The notes under the pieces were generated by a model. It saw nothing but the letters and a program-made list of their open reading frames with translations, did not search any database and was not told the origin of the DNA. A stretch of DNA of 64,000 bases from Franconibacter helveticus LMG 23732 (lineage in GTDB: Bacteria; Pseudomonadota; Gammaproteobacteria; Enterobacterales; Enterobacteriaceae), in NCBI RefSeq assembly GCF_000463115.2, contig NZ_AWFX01000003.1, positions 140,408 to 204,407 of the forward strand. The letters run 5' to 3'. How positions within the stretch are numbered: the stretch's first letter is position 1; every line of letters begins with the position of its first letter. Positions 1-12,637 of this stretch are shown here, piece by piece. The translations under genes and the position numbers were made by a program.

Positions 1-575
1 CAGAGCGCCACGGCGGAGGCCAGGCAGTAAAAGCCGATATCCATGATGGAGCCATTGGAAAAAGCCGGGTTAAACGTGTTTGGGTTTTCGCCGTCCAGAT
101 AGCGCTGGTAGCGCGAAGAGTACTGGCAGTAGTTAAGCAACGCTTTGCGCAGCTTGCCTACTTTCGCCAGCGCCTGTTGCAGGGCGAGGAAGTTAGGCAG
201 GCTGGCGGTCTTAAACGCCTCAAACAGCACCACCTGGTTTTCCCGCGCGCAGTCAATAACCGTTTGCGCCTCGCGCAACGTGGAAGCCAGCGGTTTCTCG
301 CAAATGACATGCTTTTTATGGTTCAGGAACAGGCAAGTCTGTTCCGCATGCAGGGAATTTGGGCTGGCGATATAGACGGCGTCTATCGCATCGCTTTGCG
401 CCAGCGCCTCCAGCGAGGTAAAGAGATGCTCAACCGGGTAATCGCTGGCGAACTGCTGCGCCTGCTCAAGCGTACGGGAATAAACGGCGGTAAGTTGGTA
501 CTTGCCCGTTTCATGGGCGGCATCAACGAACTGGCGGGTGATCCAGTTCGTTCCTACAACGGCGAAACGTATCAT
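1..575 (-). CDS. ygjR: YgjR-like Gfo/Idh/MocA oxidoreductase, 3' end outside window
   Basis: Predicted NAD(P)-dependent oxidoreductase of the Gfo/Idh/MocA family; the substrate is not known. The protein begins MIRFAVVGTNWITR, giving the N-terminal Rossmann glycine motif, and carries the family's EKPL motif near residue 95. The start is the ATG whose complement lies at 573-575. About 191 codons are visible and the C-terminal half lies beyond position 1. In E. coli ygjR is followed by ygjQ and ygjP, the same neighbours found here. The match to E. coli YgjR is close over the whole visible part. The partial state is due to the window edge only. Confidence 0.9.
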   Translation of the reverse strand, partial: MIRFAVVGTNWITRQFVDAAHETGKYQLTAVYSRTLEQAQQFASDYPVEHLFTSLEALAQSDAIDAVYIASPNSLHAEQTCLFLNHKKHVICEKPLASTLREAQTVIDCARENQVVLFEAFKTASLPNFLALQQALAKVGKLRKALLNYCQYSSRYQRYLDGENPNTFNPAFSNGSIMDIGFYCLASAVAL

Positions 576-630
576 AGACGTCTGGTTGCTCCGAAGGCTG
601 AATAACCGTCAGAGCGTAACATGCTAAAGC

Positions 631-1359
631 TTAAAAAGTAGCGGTCTGCCGCGCAGAACCGTTATTCCCCGCCATTATCGCAGGGCAGCTGTTTTTCCCG
701 TCCGCGCCAATGCGGATGTTATCGCCGGAAAAATGGGGAGAGCGGTGCAGAAGCTTCGCGTCCATCAGCGCGCGTACCCGGGCGAAGCGCTCGCGAAACT
801 GAGTATATTTACCGTGGCGGAAATCCAGATCTTCCGCATTAAGCCCAATGGCGTCTATCCCGTAATGTTGAGCCAGGTAAATGGCGCGCTGGTTGTGAAA
901 CGCCTGCGAGACGATAGTTATTTTTTCTTCCCCGAAAACGTCGCGGGCGCGCACTACGGAGTCGAGCGTGGTAAAGCCTGCGTAATCGCAAAAAATGGCG
1001 GCGGACGGCACGCCTTTATTGATGAGCGCTTGTCGCATCGCCGCCGGCTCATTGTAATCCGCGTGGCGGTTATCGCCGCTTACCAGCAGCCAGGAGGCTT
1101 TGCCGGAATGCCACAGCGCCGCCGCCGCTTCAATGCGCCGCGTAAAATAGCGGTTGCCAGGCCTTGCGCCGAGCACCAGCGCCACTTTTCGGGCGGGGAT
1201 AGCCTGAGCGTCGTTAAACAGCCTTTTGTTACTCGCAGCGGTAACTTGCCGGTCGGCGTAAAAGACGAGGGCGATCAGCAGCGCGGCCAGGAGCAAGCAG
1301 AACATCAGAAAATAACGCAGAACCCGCAGGTGGCGGGAAAACATCCCTGTTAAGCGCAT
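631..1359 (-). CDS. ygjQ: YgjQ, SanA/YdcF-like DUF218 membrane protein
   Basis: A 242-residue envelope protein of the SanA/YdcF (DUF218) family, whose E. coli relative SanA affects vancomycin sensitivity at the cell barrier; the molecular activity of YgjQ is unknown. A basic N-terminus is followed by one transmembrane helix (about residues 12-35), and the rest should be periplasmic. Family motifs visible are VALVLGA near residue 60 and LLVSGDN further on. An upstream ATG would add 22 residues, but the one at 1359 has GGAG six bases ahead of it and matches the E. coli length, so it is preferred. It lies between ygjR and ygjP on the same strand, as in E. coli. Confidence 0.88.
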   Translation of the reverse strand: MRLTGMFSRHLRVLRYFLMFCLLLAALLIALVFYADRQVTAASNKRLFNDAQAIPARKVALVLGARPGNRYFTRRIEAAAALWHSGKASWLLVSGDNRHADYNEPAAMRQALINKGVPSAAIFCDYAGFTTLDSVVRARDVFGEEKITIVSQAFHNQRAIYLAQHYGIDAIGLNAEDLDFRHGKYTQFRERFARVRALMDAKLLHRSPHFSGDNIRIGADGKNSCPAIMAGNNGSARQTATF

Positions 1360-1437
1360 AGAAAACTCCATGTAGTACGCGGGTGTTAAGGTTGCAGGTA
1401 TAACGGGGCGACAGAAACACAGCACGCCGGTGAAGGC

Positions 1438-1935
1438 TTAGCTGCCCTTCAACGCCTGGTGGGTCAGCCACAGGCGGGTATCAAACTCAAGCTGATGATA
1501 CTGCGGCTCCATATGGCAACAAAGCTGATAAAAGGCTTTGTTATGCTCTTTCTCTTTCAGGTGCGCCAGCTCATGCACCACGATCATCCGCAAAAAATCT
1601 TCCGGCGCGCTGCGAAACACCGTGGCGACGCGGATCTCCGCCTTCGCCTTGAGCTTGCCGCCCTGCACGCGGGAGACGGCGGTATGCAGACCCAGCGCGT
1701 TTTTTAGTACATGAATTTTATTGTCATACGCCACTTTATTCACTGGCGGCGCACTGCGCAGATAGCGGTTTTTAAGCCCCTGCACGTAATCATAAAGCGC
1801 TTTGTCGGTGGTAATGGCATGCGCCTGCGGGTAGCGTTTTTCCAGTACGTCGCCAAGCCGGTTTTGCTCAATCAACTGGCGTACCTGGGCAAGCAGCGAT
1901 TCGGGATAGCCCTGAAGATAGGTAAGTGCGGTCAT
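1438..1935 (-). CDS. ygjP: YgjP, zinc metallopeptidase-like protein (HExxH)
   Basis: A 165-residue cytoplasmic protein of the YgjP/M48-like family. It has the zinc-binding helix [17 protein letters not shown] (HExxH, with a further His eight residues on) and the family C-terminus rich in His and Trp. E. coli YgjP has been reported as a UTP pyrophosphatase; the motif itself only indicates a metal-dependent hydrolase. The start has GAGG five bases upstream. It is divergent from rlmG, whose start lies 85 bases away, so the promoters of both genes must share this short gap. Confidence 0.88.
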   Translation of the reverse strand: MTALTYLQGYPESLLAQVRQLIEQNRLGDVLEKRYPQAHAITTDKALYDYVQGLKNRYLRSAPPVNKVAYDNKIHVLKNALGLHTAVSRVQGGKLKAKAEIRVATVFRSAPEDFLRMIVVHELAHLKEKEHNKAFYQLCCHMEPQYHQLEFDTRLWLTHQALKGS

Positions 1936-2020
1936 GGCGGCCTCGGTGGGTGAAAAAAAGGTTTACTCGCAGGTGCAATTAAGGGATAAAACGCGCGGAT
2001 TTTACCATTCGGGAGGGCCG

Positions 2021-3151
2021 ATGAGCCAGGTGGACTTATTTAATCAAACACTCACGTTGCAGCGCTTTCCGCCGATGCCGGAAGAGACGCCGCTTCAGGC
2101 CTGGGAAGCGGCGGATGACTACCTGCTGCAACAGGTCGGCGAGTGCGACGGCCCGATCCTTATTTTCAACGACAGCTTTGGCGCGCTCGCCTGCGCGCTG
2201 GCGGATAAACGGCCGGTAAGCATCAGCGATTCGTTTATCGCGCAACAGGCCACGCGCCACAATCTGCGCCTTAACGACATTGACGAGGCGCAGGTTACCT
2301 TGTCAGACAGCCTGAGCCCGCTGCCTGAAGCGCCTGCGCTGGTATTAATTAAAATTCCAAAGCAGTTGGCCCTGCTGGAGCAGCAACTGCGCGCGTTGCG
2401 CCGCGTCGTTACGTCGCAAACGCGAATTATCGCCGGGGCGAAAGCGCGGGATATTCATAACTCCACGCTGGCGTTGTTTGAAAAAATTCTCGGGCCGACC
2501 ACCACCACGCTCGCCTGGAAAAAAGCGCGTTTGATCCACTGTACTTTCAGCGAACCTGCGCTGGCTGACGCGCCAGAGACGCAAAGCTGGAAGCTCGATG
2601 GCACGCCGTGGCTCATCCATAACCATGCGAACGTTTTTTCCCGGTCGAGCCTGGATATCGGCGCGCGCTTTTTCCTGCAACATTTGCCAGAGAATGTGGA
2701 AGGCGAGGTGGTGGATCTCGGCTGCGGAAATGGTGTGATTGGCCTGCAACTGCTGGCGCAAAACCCGCAGGCGCGGGTGCGTTTTGTTGATGAGTCTTAT
2801 ATGGCGGTCGCGTCAAGCCGTCTTAACGTCGAAACTAACCTGCCTGATGATATGGCGCGCTGCGACTTTATGGTTAATAACGCGCTGACAGGCGTTGAGG
2901 CGGAAAGCTTCCACGCGGTGTTATGCAACCCGCCGTTTCATCAACAGCACGCCATCACCGACCATATCGCCTGGCAGATGTTTCAGGACGCCCGCCGCTG
3001 CCTGAAGTGGGGCGGTGAGCTGCGCATCGTCGGCAATCGTCATCTGGATTACTTTCGCAAGCTGAAGAAAATTTTCGGCAACTGTACGACGGTTGCTACC
3101 AACAATAAGTTTGTCGTACTCAAAGCGGTGAAGCTGCGCAAGAGTCGATAA
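2021..3151 (+). CDS. rlmG: 23S rRNA (guanine(1835)-N2)-methyltransferase RlmG
   Basis: Methylates G1835 of 23S rRNA using S-adenosylmethionine. The 376-residue protein matches the E. coli length (378). It has the duplicated architecture of RsmC/RlmG enzymes: a degenerate N-terminal half and a catalytic C-terminal half, with the SAM-binding motif [12 protein letters not shown] near residue 235 and the N6/N2-methyltransferase motif NPPF near residue 305. The start ATG at 2021 has GGGAGG four bases upstream. An in-frame ATG at 1934 lacks such a site and would add 29 unconserved residues. A tandem repeat array begins 20 bases after the stop codon. Confidence 0.95.
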   Translation: MSQVDLFNQTLTLQRFPPMPEETPLQAWEAADDYLLQQVGECDGPILIFNDSFGALACALADKRPVSISDSFIAQQATRHNLRLNDIDEAQVTLSDSLSPLPEAPALVLIKIPKQLALLEQQLRALRRVVTSQTRIIAGAKARDIHNSTLALFEKILGPTTTTLAWKKARLIHCTFSEPALADAPETQSWKLDGTPWLIHNHANVFSRSSLDIGARFFLQHLPENVEGEVVDLGCGNGVIGLQLLAQNPQARVRFVDESYMAVASSRLNVETNLPDDMARCDFMVNNALTGVEAESFHAVLCNPPFHQQHAITDHIAWQMFQDARRCLKWGGELRIVGNRHLDYFRKLKKIFGNCTTVATNNKFVVLKAVKLRKSR

Positions 3152-3170
3152 CCGGTAAGCGGAGCGCCGG

Positions 3171-4029
3171 GCGGGGTTCGCTTTCGTTAACCATGCCGGG
3201 GCAGTGAAGGGTTCCGTTCGCCGGAGCGTTGCATGCCTCTGCCAGCGTTCATCACGCGAACGTGTTAAGGAGGCCCCCTTAACAATCCTGGCTCGCGGCA
3301 GAAGGGCAGCCGCAAAAAAGCCACTCCCCATCAGCGGCGTCTGTTGGGCGCTGCGCGGCGGGGTTTGCTTTTGTTAACCATGTGGGGGCAGTGAAAGGTT
3401 CCGTTCGCCGGAGCGTTGCATGCCTCTGCCAGCGTCCATCACGCGAACGTGTTAAGGGGGCTCGCCGCCGCCCCCTTAACAATCCCGGCTCGCGGCAGAA
3501 GGGCAGCCGCAGAAAAAACACTCTCGTCAGCGGCGTCTGGGTGACCGGCTCGCCCGGCGGGGTTCGCTTTTGTTAACCATGTGGGGGCAGTGAAAGGTTC
3601 CGTTCGCCGGAGCGTTTCATGCCTTTGCCAGCGTCCATCACGCGAACGTGTTAAGGGGGCTCGCCGCCGCCCCCTTAACAATCCCGGCTCGCGGCAGAAG
3701 GGCAGCCGCAGAAAAAACACTCCCGTCAGCGGCGTCTGGTTGACCGGCTCGCCCGGCGGGGTTCGCTTTTGTTAACGATGTGGGGGCAGTGAAAGGTTCC
3801 GTTCGCCGGAGCGTTGCATGCCTCTGCCAGCGTTCATCACGCGAACGTGTTAAGGGGCCCCCTTAACAATCCCGGCTCGCGGCAGAAGGGCGGCCGCAGA
3901 AAAACCACTCCCGTCAGCGGCGTCTGGGTGACCGGCCGCGGCAGAAGGGCAGCCGCAGAAAAGCCACTCTCCATCAGCGGCGTCTGGTTGACCGGGCGGG
4001 TTTCGCTTTCGTTAACCATGCCGGGGCGG
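3171..4029. repeat. tandem array of ~190-240 bp repeats, each with a hairpin
   Basis: Four near-identical units start at 3171, 3358, 3557 and 3757 (periods 187, 199, 200 and 239), with a truncated fifth start at 3996. Each unit begins GCGGGGTTYGCTTT, continues through CGTTCGCCGGAGCGTT and CATCACGCGAACGTGTTAAG, and ends in GGCAGAAGGGCAGCCGCAG. The central part is an inverted repeat. In units two and three GTTAAGGGGGC pairs with GCCCCCTTAAC across an eight-base loop, while units one and four lack the ~12-base loop insert. The fourth unit carries an internal ~60-base duplication of its last third. The array fills the whole rlmG-fadH intergenic space. Periods that are not multiples of three argue against a coding repeat. 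Confidence 0.93.
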
Positions 4030-4075
4030 GCTATTTCTCCGGTCTGACGCACGGCCTGTTGGGGCTGCTATTACC

Positions 4076-6139
<2,064 letters not shown>

Positions 6140-6240
6140 TTAATGAATAATCTATCGGCTGATAAAAGGGAAAAGGGGGAGCGAATGATTGTGATGGGAT
6201 TCAAACTTCACAGCGCGGGAATGTGAATACGCAAAGCCAA

Positions 6241-6268
6241 AGGCGGGTTAGCGCAGCGCCACCCGCCT
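6241..6268 (-). terminator. hairpin after lsrK
   Basis: On the minus strand AGGCGGGT pairs with ACCCGCCT 12 bases on, beginning 12 bases after the lsrK stop codon. The uridine stretch is poor, so termination may be weak. Confidence 0.45.
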
Positions 6269-6280
6269 CTGCGTACAAGA

Positions 6281-7870
6281 TTAAATCCGCGCTGCCGCCT
6301 GCTTCGGCGCAAGCCCTGGCGCGCGCCACAGAGAGGTGGTCAGCCCGCTGTCCACCAGCCCCAGCTGGTCGGCATAGACCGCCTGCCACTTTTGCATCAT
6401 CTGGTCGTAAAGCTCGCGATGCGCCGGGTTGGGCGTGAATTCGCGGCTCCACTGCACCAGCCGCTCGCCGGTGGCGGCAAGGTCGTCATAAAGCCCGGCT
6501 CCCACGCCCGCGGCGATGGCGCAGCCGAGCGCGGTCGCCTCTTTCACCACCGGCACCCGCACCGGCAGGCCGGTTACGTCGCTTAAAATCTGGCTCCAGA
6601 GCGCCCCTTTCGCGCCGCCGCCAGCAAAAACCAGCGAATCAAACGTCACGCCGGAAAAGCCGGAAATCTGCGCCAGGTTGCAGGCGGAGACTATCGCCGC
6701 GTTCTCTTCAAGCGCACGGAATAGCGTGGCTTTGTTGCATTTCTCCGGATCGATGGAGAGGTTAATAAACGACGGCGCGGCGTGATACCACTCTTTAAAA
6801 TGCATGGCGTCGGAGAAAATCGGCATTACGCCGTGCGAGCCTGCCGGTACACGGCTCGCCATCTCTTCAAGCAGGGCATAGGTGTCGGTGCCGAGCCGTT
6901 CGGCAATCAGTTTCTCTTCGGCGCAAAAAGCGTCGCGGAACCAGCGCATGGTCAGCCCGGTGAAGAAACTGATGGATTCCGCCTGCACCATGCCGTGGAT
7001 CACGTGCGGGTTAATGCGAATGTTCATCTCCGGGTCGGTGCGAATGGCGGGCAGGTTGACCACCTGCTGCCAGAAGGTGCCGCCGAGAATCGCCGTTTGC
7101 CCGGCGCGCACCACGCCCAGGCCAAGACAGCCAAGCTGCACGTCGCCGCCGCCCATCACCACCGGCGTGCCTTCACGCAGGCCGCTTTGCGCCGCCGCCT
7201 GCGCCGTTACGCTGCCTAAAAGCGTACCGGTCTCTTTTACCGGTGAGAGCATATCCGCGCGCAGCCCCGCCATATCCAGCAGGGCGGGCCGCCAGTCGCG
7301 GGTGTTGAGGTCGAGCATGCCGGTGGTGCCTGCGTTCGACGGATCTACCGCCAGTTCGCCGGAAAGCTTCGCCGCCAGCCAGTCGCTTATCATGGTGACG
7401 GTCGCGGCCCGGCGGTAAATGTCGGGGCGGTGATGAGCAAGCCAGAGCAGGCGCGGCATGGCGCTTAAAGCCAGCGTCTGGCCGGAAACCTGATAAACCT
7501 CCGACTCAAACTGGTTGTCATGAATTTCTTTTAGCTCCGCCACCTCCACGCTTGCGCGGGCATCCACGTTGGCGCAGGCCCAGATGGGGTCGCCGTTGCG
7601 GTCGTACAGCACAATGCCTTCGCGCATGGAACAACAAGCGATGGAAGCGATATCGCTGGCGTTAAGGTTGGCCTGCTGTAGCGCCTGGTGAATGCAGCGG
7701 CAGGCGAGCTGCCAGTTGGTGTCGAGGTCGAATTCCATGGAGCCTGGCACGTCCGCCACGCTCAGGTGCTTCCACTCCGCCTGGCCGACCGCTATCTGGC
7801 GGCCGGAAAGGTCGAAAATCACGGCGCGGATGCTCCCTGTTCCGGCGTCTAACGCTAAAAGATAACTCAT
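6281..7870 (-). CDS. lsrK: autoinducer-2 kinase
   Basis: Phosphorylates imported autoinducer-2 (DPD) in the cytoplasm, trapping it and producing the phospho-AI-2 that inactivates LsrR. It is a 529-residue FGGY-family kinase with the N-terminal phosphate motif [14 protein letters not shown], the central SMREGIVLY and the ATP-binding GGG motif ([14 protein letters not shown]) near residue 415. It lacks about 12 residues that precede this region in E. coli LsrK, an extension that varies between species. It lies 42 bases downstream of lsrR on the same strand, so the two probably form a short operon divergent from lsrACDBFG. Confidence 0.96.
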   Translation of the reverse strand: MSYLLALDAGTGSIRAVIFDLSGRQIAVGQAEWKHLSVADVPGSMEFDLDTNWQLACRCIHQALQQANLNASDIASIACCSMREGIVLYDRNGDPIWACANVDARASVEVAELKEIHDNQFESEVYQVSGQTLALSAMPRLLWLAHHRPDIYRRAATVTMISDWLAAKLSGELAVDPSNAGTTGMLDLNTRDWRPALLDMAGLRADMLSPVKETGTLLGSVTAQAAAQSGLREGTPVVMGGGDVQLGCLGLGVVRAGQTAILGGTFWQQVVNLPAIRTDPEMNIRINPHVIHGMVQAESISFFTGLTMRWFRDAFCAEEKLIAERLGTDTYALLEEMASRVPAGSHGVMPIFSDAMHFKEWYHAAPSFINLSIDPEKCNKATLFRALEENAAIVSACNLAQISGFSGVTFDSLVFAGGGAKGALWSQILSDVTGLPVRVPVVKEATALGCAIAAGVGAGLYDDLAATGERLVQWSREFTPNPAHRELYDQMMQKWQAVYADQLGLVDSGLTTSLWRAPGLAPKQAAARI

Positions 7871-7912
7871 CGACTTGCCTCGCTGTTGTGGCGGCGCGGC
7901 AAGCCGTGGCGT

Positions 7913-8881
7913 TTACCCCGCCAGGGCAAGCACAGCGCGCGCTGTCGCTTCTTCCGTCACCAGGCCGTTGATCCGCTGGCCCAATAGTGCGGCATAAATC
8001 GCATCCGCTTTCTCTTCGCCGCCCGCCACGCCGATGATAGTGGGCAGTTGCGCCAGCTCGTCGAGCGTGACGCCGAGCAGTTCGCGGTGGATCTCAAGCG
8101 CTTCCACTTTCTGGCCGTCAGCCTGAAGGAAGTAGCCAAGGATGTCGCCCACCGCTCCTTTACGGGCGAACATCAGCTGTTCGCCTTCGCTGATATAGCC
8201 CGAGCGCAAAATAGTGGCGTCGCGCTTCTGGTTGACCGAGCCGATGCCGACGACCGCTACGTCTGCGGCCGTTGCCGCGAGGATCACATCGCGCACGCTG
8301 GATTCGCGCTTGAGGATCCCGGCGACATCGGCAGAGGAGACCCGCAGCGGCGCCGGGATCATGCTGACACTACAGGCGGCGTCGAGCTGGCCGATGCCGG
8401 TCATATAAGGCCCTACGCCGCCGGATAGCGTCACCAGGCGGATCTGCTGCGAGCCGATAAAACCGCTTAAATGTTGCAGGCAGCTCATGGTGGTTTCGCC
8501 AAACCCCACCGCCAGTAGCTGGCCTGGCTGCAATACGCCCATTAAGGACTGCGCCGCGCCGATGCCAAGACGCGTGGTCATCGACGGCGTGTTCTGCGCG
8601 GGCAGCACGCGGGCAAGCTTCAGCCCGAAGCGCTCCGCCAGCGCCGTTTCCAGCGCCAGGCAGCCTTCATAGCGCGAATTGATCTGCACGCGGATCACCC
8701 CGGACTGCCGCCCTTTCTCCAGCAGGCGGGAGATCTTAAGTCGCGGCAAGCCGAGCCGCTCGCCAATATCGTTTTGCGTAAGCCCGTCGTGGTAATAAGA
8801 CCAGGCGACCCGCGCCAGCAACTCTTCTTCCGCCATCGCCAGCCCGGCGAACCGTCCTTCTTCTGCTTTTTTCTCGCTCAT
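7913..8881 (-). CDS. lsrR: lsr operon transcriptional repressor LsrR
   Basis: A 322-residue SorC/DeoR-like repressor that holds the lsr locus off until phospho-AI-2 binds. The N-terminal helix-turn-helix is [20 protein letters not shown] (about residues 31-50). The effector domain contains [17 protein letters not shown] and GIGSVN, as in E. coli LsrR. Much longer upstream reading is open, but the ATG at 8881 has AAGAG seven bases ahead and aligns with the E. coli N-terminus. Its start faces lsrA over about 215 bases containing two paired operator-like elements. Confidence 0.95.
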   Translation of the reverse strand: MSEKKAEEGRFAGLAMAEEELLARVAWSYYHDGLTQNDIGERLGLPRLKISRLLEKGRQSGVIRVQINSRYEGCLALETALAERFGLKLARVLPAQNTPSMTTRLGIGAAQSLMGVLQPGQLLAVGFGETTMSCLQHLSGFIGSQQIRLVTLSGGVGPYMTGIGQLDAACSVSMIPAPLRVSSADVAGILKRESSVRDVILAATAADVAVVGIGSVNQKRDATILRSGYISEGEQLMFARKGAVGDILGYFLQADGQKVEALEIHRELLGVTLDELAQLPTIIGVAGGEEKADAIYAALLGQRINGLVTEEATARAVLALAG

Positions 8882-8884
8882 AAC

Positions 8885-8917
8885 TGAACTCTTATCAAAA
8901 TTTAGATCATATGTTCG
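8885..8917. promoter_or_regulatory. candidate LsrR operator, lsrR side
   Basis: TGAAC and GTTCG half-sites separated by 23 bases, lying 4 bases upstream of the lsrR ATG. The same 5-23-5 geometry recurs next to lsrA at 9050. Assignment to LsrR is inferred from position and symmetry. Confidence 0.5.
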
Positions 8918-9049
8918 ACCCTGCCCGGTGAGAATTTGTGAAGCGCCCGACAAAAAGATCATTTTGCCTGTGCTTTCCCAAGGAGCTGATCTAATGCGTG
9001 AAAGTGTGATCCCTGCACGGTTGTAAATATAGTTCACCGACTACGCTTT

Positions 9050-9082
9050 TGAACATTATTAAATTCAAAAATCTTTTGTTCA
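9050..9082. promoter_or_regulatory. candidate LsrR operator, lsrA side
   Basis: TGAAC, 23 bases, then GTTCA: a symmetric element of the same 33-base span as the one at 8885. It ends 14 bases before the lsrA ATG, a position suited to blocking lsrACDBFG transcription. Confidence 0.55.
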
Positions 9083-9096
9083 AATCCGGAGCGAAG

Positions 9097-10596
9097 ATGA
9101 TTAACCCAAACCCTCTGCTTGAAGCGCGCGCTATCAGTAAGCAATTCTCGGGCGTTCCGGTATTAAAAGGCATCGATTTTACGCTGCTGCCAGGCCAGGT
9201 GCATGCGCTGCTCGGCGGCAACGGGGCCGGGAAATCAACCCTGATGAAGATCATCGCAGGCGTAGAGACGCCGGACAGCGGCGAACTGGTGATTAACGGC
9301 AAAGCCTGGGCGCGCCTGAAGCCTTCACAGGCGCATGAGCAAGGCATTTATCTGGTGCCCCAGGAGCCGATGCTGTTTCCTAATCTCAGCGTGAAAGAGA
9401 ACATTTTGTTTCGCCTTTCGCAAAAGCCCGACGCGATAGCGCGGCTGAACGAAAAGCTCGCGCAGCTCGACTGCCACCTTAACTTACAGGCCAGCGCCAG
9501 CACGCTGGAGGTGGCGGACCAGCAGATGGTGGAGATCCTGCGCGGGCTGATGCGCGAGGCGAAAATCCTGATCCTTGATGAACCGACCGCCTCGCTCACC
9601 CCAGGCGAAACCGAACGGCTGTTCCGGCAGATCCGCGCGTTGCAGGCGCTTGGCGTCGGCATTGTGTTTATCTCCCATAAGCTTCCCGAAATCCGCGCGC
9701 TGGCAAACCATATCTCCGTTATGCGCGACGGCGCCGTGGTGCTTGAAGGCGAAACCGCAATTTTGACTAACGAACAGTTAATTAACGCCATGACCCCGGT
9801 CAGCCGGGAACGTCAGCTTAGCGATACGCAGAAGCTCTGGCTGGCGCTGCCCGGCAACCGCCGCACCCAGCCGCAGGATTTCCCGGTGCTGCGCGTGGAG
9901 TCGCTTACCGGTGAGGGCTTTCTCGACCTGAACTTTGAAATTTACGCAGGCGAGATAGTCGGGCTTGCGGGGCTGGTTGGCTCCGGGCGCACCGAGCTTG
10001 CCGAAACCCTTTATGGCCTGCGGCCCGCCCGCGCCGGACGCGTCTGGCTTGAGAACCGCGAACTTGGCCGCGACACCACCAAAGCGCGGCTTGCGCGCGG
10101 GCTGGTTTATCTGCCGGAAGACAGGCAGGTTTCCGGGCTGTTTCTGGATGCGCCGGTGCGCTGGAACACGGTGGCGCTTAACGAACCTTCCCCCTGGCAG
10201 CAGCACCAGCGCGAGGCGGCGGTGGTGGAGCGCTATCACCGCGCCCTCGGCATCCGGCTTAACCATGCTGACCAGCCGGTACGCACGCTCTCCGGCGGCA
10301 ATCAGCAAAAGGTGCTGCTGGCCCGCTGTCTGGAGGCGAACCCGCTGTTGCTGATTGTGGATGAGCCAACGCGCGGCGTGGATGTCTCGGCCCGCGCCGA
10401 TATCTACCAGCTGATAAAAAGCGTCGCCGCGCAAAACGTGGCGGTGTTGATGATTTCAAGCGACCTCGACGAGTTTCCGGGGCTGGCGGATCGGGTGCTG
10501 GTGATGCATCAGGGGGCGCTCAGCGGCGAACTTGCCAAATCGACCGTCTCGGTTGAGAGAATGATGAAGCTCGCTTTCGGAGGAACTCACGTATGA
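9097..10596 (+). CDS. lsrA: AI-2 ABC transporter ATP-binding protein LsrA
   Basis: Supplies ATP hydrolysis for autoinducer-2 import together with LsrC, LsrD and LsrB. The 499 residues form two fused sugar-type ABC domains. The first has Walker [10 protein letters not shown] (about residue 40), signature region [13 protein letters not shown] and Walker B ILILDEP. The second has a degenerate Walker A (GLVGSGRTE), as usual in this family, with LSGGNQQK and LLIVDEP. The ATG at 9097 follows CCGGAGCGAAG. An earlier in-frame ATG at 9049 would lie inside the operator-like element and is rejected. It is the first gene of lsrACDBFG. Confidence 0.95.
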   Translation: MINPNPLLEARAISKQFSGVPVLKGIDFTLLPGQVHALLGGNGAGKSTLMKIIAGVETPDSGELVINGKAWARLKPSQAHEQGIYLVPQEPMLFPNLSVKENILFRLSQKPDAIARLNEKLAQLDCHLNLQASASTLEVADQQMVEILRGLMREAKILILDEPTASLTPGETERLFRQIRALQALGVGIVFISHKLPEIRALANHISVMRDGAVVLEGETAILTNEQLINAMTPVSRERQLSDTQKLWLALPGNRRTQPQDFPVLRVESLTGEGFLDLNFEIYAGEIVGLAGLVGSGRTELAETLYGLRPARAGRVWLENRELGRDTTKARLARGLVYLPEDRQVSGLFLDAPVRWNTVALNEPSPWQQHQREAAVVERYHRALGIRLNHADQPVRTLSGGNQQKVLLARCLEANPLLLIVDEPTRGVDVSARADIYQLIKSVAAQNVAVLMISSDLDEFPGLADRVLVMHQGALSGELAKSTVSVERMMKLAFGGTHV

Positions 10597-11630
10597 AGAC
10601 TTTGCTGCGTAACCGCGAGCTGAGCGCCTTTCTGGCTATTCTCGCCCTGTTTGTGGTGCTGGTGGCGCTTAACCACAGCTACTTCAGTCTGCAAACGCTG
10701 TCGATGATTTTCAGCAGCGCGCAAATCCTCATCCTGCTGGCGATGGGGGCGGCGCTGGTCATGCTGACGCGCAATATCGACGTTTCCGTCGGCTCCACGC
10801 TTGGGCTATGCGCCATCGCCGTCGGGGTGGCGCTTAATAACGGCTACAGCCTGCCGCTGGCCATGCTCTTTGCGCTGGGCATCGGCGCGCTGTGCGGCTT
10901 GTTCAACGGCGTGCTGGTGGTGGGGCTGCGGATCCCGGCGATTGTCGCCACCCTCGGCACGCTCGGGCTTTACCGCGGCGGCATGCTGCTGTGGACGGGC
11001 GGCAAATGGATTGAGGGGCTGCCCGCCAGCCTGAAAGCGCTTTCCGAACCGCTCGCATTCGGCATTTCGCCGCTGGGGCTGATGGTGCTGGCGCTGCTCG
11101 CGCTGGGCGCCTGGATACTGTCGAAAACCGCTTTCGGGCGCGATTTTTACGCGGTAGGCGATAACCTGGCCGCGGCGCGTCAGCTTGGCGTGGCGGTGAA
11201 CCGCACCCGGCTGCTGGCGTTCACCTTCAACGGCATGCTGGCGGCGCTTGGCGGCATTATCTTCGCCTCGCAGATTGGCTTTGTGCCTAACCAGACCGGC
11301 AGCGGGCTGGAGATGAAAGCCATCGCCGCCTGCGTGCTCGGCGGCATTTCGCTGCTGGGCGGCACCGGCACGCTGATTGGCGCGTTTCTCGGCGCCTTTT
11401 TCCTCACGCAAATCGACACCGTGCTGGTGCTCTTTAAGCTGCCCGCCTGGTGGAATGATTTTATCGCGGGCCTGGTGCTGCTTGGCGTGCTGGTGCTCGA
11501 CGGACGCCTGCGCCAGGCGCTGGCGCGTCATCAGCGGGCGCTGAAGTACAGCCGTTTTGTGCCAGGCAACACGGGGGCGAAAAACGTCACCCCTTTTCCC
11601 GGTCGCAAAAGCAAAAAGGAGGTGGCGTAA
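10593..11630 (+). CDS. lsrC: AI-2 ABC transporter permease LsrC
   Basis: Inner-membrane permease of the AI-2 importer. It has 345 residues (E. coli 342), about ten hydrophobic segments, and the BPD_transp_2 signature around [11 protein letters not shown]. The ATG overlaps the lsrA stop as ATGA, so translation is probably coupled. The C-terminus is rich in Lys/Arg/Gly and somewhat longer than in E. coli. The stop codon is immediately followed by the lsrD ATG. Confidence 0.95.
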   Translation: MKTLLRNRELSAFLAILALFVVLVALNHSYFSLQTLSMIFSSAQILILLAMGAALVMLTRNIDVSVGSTLGLCAIAVGVALNNGYSLPLAMLFALGIGALCGLFNGVLVVGLRIPAIVATLGTLGLYRGGMLLWTGGKWIEGLPASLKALSEPLAFGISPLGLMVLALLALGAWILSKTAFGRDFYAVGDNLAAARQLGVAVNRTRLLAFTFNGMLAALGGIIFASQIGFVPNQTGSGLEMKAIAACVLGGISLLGGTGTLIGAFLGAFFLTQIDTVLVLFKLPAWWNDFIAGLVLLGVLVLDGRLRQALARHQRALKYSRFVPGNTGAKNVTPFPGRKSKKEVA

Positions 11631-12635
11631 ATGAAGCTTAACTGGGAAGGGGCGCTGCTCGCCCTGCTGGTGGTGGAGATCCTGCTGTTCGGCGCGTTCA
11701 ACCCGCGCATGCTTGATATCAACATGCTGCTCTTCAGCACCAGCGATTTTATCTGCATCGGCATCGTGGCGCTGCCGTTGACGCTGGTCATTATCAGCGG
11801 CGGCATCGATATTTCCCTCGGTTCCACCATCGGCCTGTGCGCTATTGCGCTGGGGGTGATGATGCAGGCGGGGCTGCCGATGGCGGCGGCGGTGCCGCTC
11901 ACGCTTGCGCTCGGCCTGCTTTGCGGGCTGCTGAACGCCGCGCTTATTCACTACACCGGCATTAGCCCGCTGGTGATCACGCTCGGCACGCTCTACCTCT
12001 ACGGCGGCGGCGCGCTGCTGCTTTCAGGCTTCGCCGGGGCGACTGGCTTTGAGGGCATTGGCGGCTTCCCGGACGCCTTCACCGCCTTCGCCAACCTGAC
12101 GGTTTTCGGTCTGCCGGTGCCGCTGGCGCTGTTTCTGGTTATCACGCTGCTTTTCTGGGTGCTGGCGCACAAGGCGCGCTTTGGCCGCCATCTCTTTTTG
12201 CTGGGGCAGAACCCGCGCGCGGCGCGCTACGCGGCGATGCCGGTAAACGGCATGCTTTACGGCGTTTATGGCCTGGTGGGGCTTGCCTGCGCCGTCGCCG
12301 CGCTGGTGCTGGTCTCTTATTTCGGCTCGGCGCGCTCGGATTTAGGGCGCGATCTGCTGATGCCTGCGCTGACGGCGGCGGTGCTGGGCGGGGCGAATAT
12401 TTACGGCGGCTCCGGCTCCGTCATCGGCACGGCGGTTGCGGCGCTGCTGGTGGGGTATCTGCAACAGGGGCTGCAAATGGCAGGCATCGCCAGTCAGGTG
12501 TCGAGTGCGCTTTCCGGCGCGTTGTTGATTGTGGTGGTGATTGGCCGTTCGGCGAGTTTGCACCGTGAAACGCTGCGTGCGGCCTGGCGCCGCTGGCTGG
12601 CGCGACGCGGTGCGGTTAACCAATCAGGAGCTTAA
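11631..12635 (+). CDS. lsrD: AI-2 ABC transporter permease LsrD
   Basis: Second permease of the AI-2 importer, paralogous to LsrC; the two presumably form a heterodimer. It has 334 residues with about nine transmembrane helices and the motif [16 protein letters not shown]. It starts on the base after lsrC ends, with AGGAGG inside the lsrC 3' end. Its stop overlaps the first of two ATGs for lsrB. Confidence 0.95.
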   Translation: MKLNWEGALLALLVVEILLFGAFNPRMLDINMLLFSTSDFICIGIVALPLTLVIISGGIDISLGSTIGLCAIALGVMMQAGLPMAAAVPLTLALGLLCGLLNAALIHYTGISPLVITLGTLYLYGGGALLLSGFAGATGFEGIGGFPDAFTAFANLTVFGLPVPLALFLVITLLFWVLAHKARFGRHLFLLGQNPRAARYAAMPVNGMLYGVYGLVGLACAVAALVLVSYFGSARSDLGRDLLMPALTAAVLGGANIYGGSGSVIGTAVAALLVGYLQQGLQMAGIASQVSSALSGALLIVVVIGRSASLHRETLRAAWRRWLARRGAVNQSGA

Positions 12636-12637
12636 TG

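Noticed and set aside
733..1353. A 206-codon plus-strand frame opposite ygjQ
   Set aside because: Antisense shadow of a gene with clear homology.
3382..3775. Two nearly identical 64-codon open frames inside the tandem repeats
   Set aside because: They arise because the repeat units are nearly identical. The unit lengths shift the frame between copies, there are no ribosome sites, and the opposite strand is equally open.
8934..9025. CRP sites in the lsrR-lsrA region (two TGTGA half-sites near 8937 and 9005)
   Set aside because: CRP control of lsr is known in E. coli, but here neither half-site has a good TCACA partner at six bases.
10806..11951. A 381-codon open frame opposite lsrC and lsrD
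   Set aside because: Antisense shadow of two membrane-protein genes, with a Gln/Arg/His-rich translation and no start signals.
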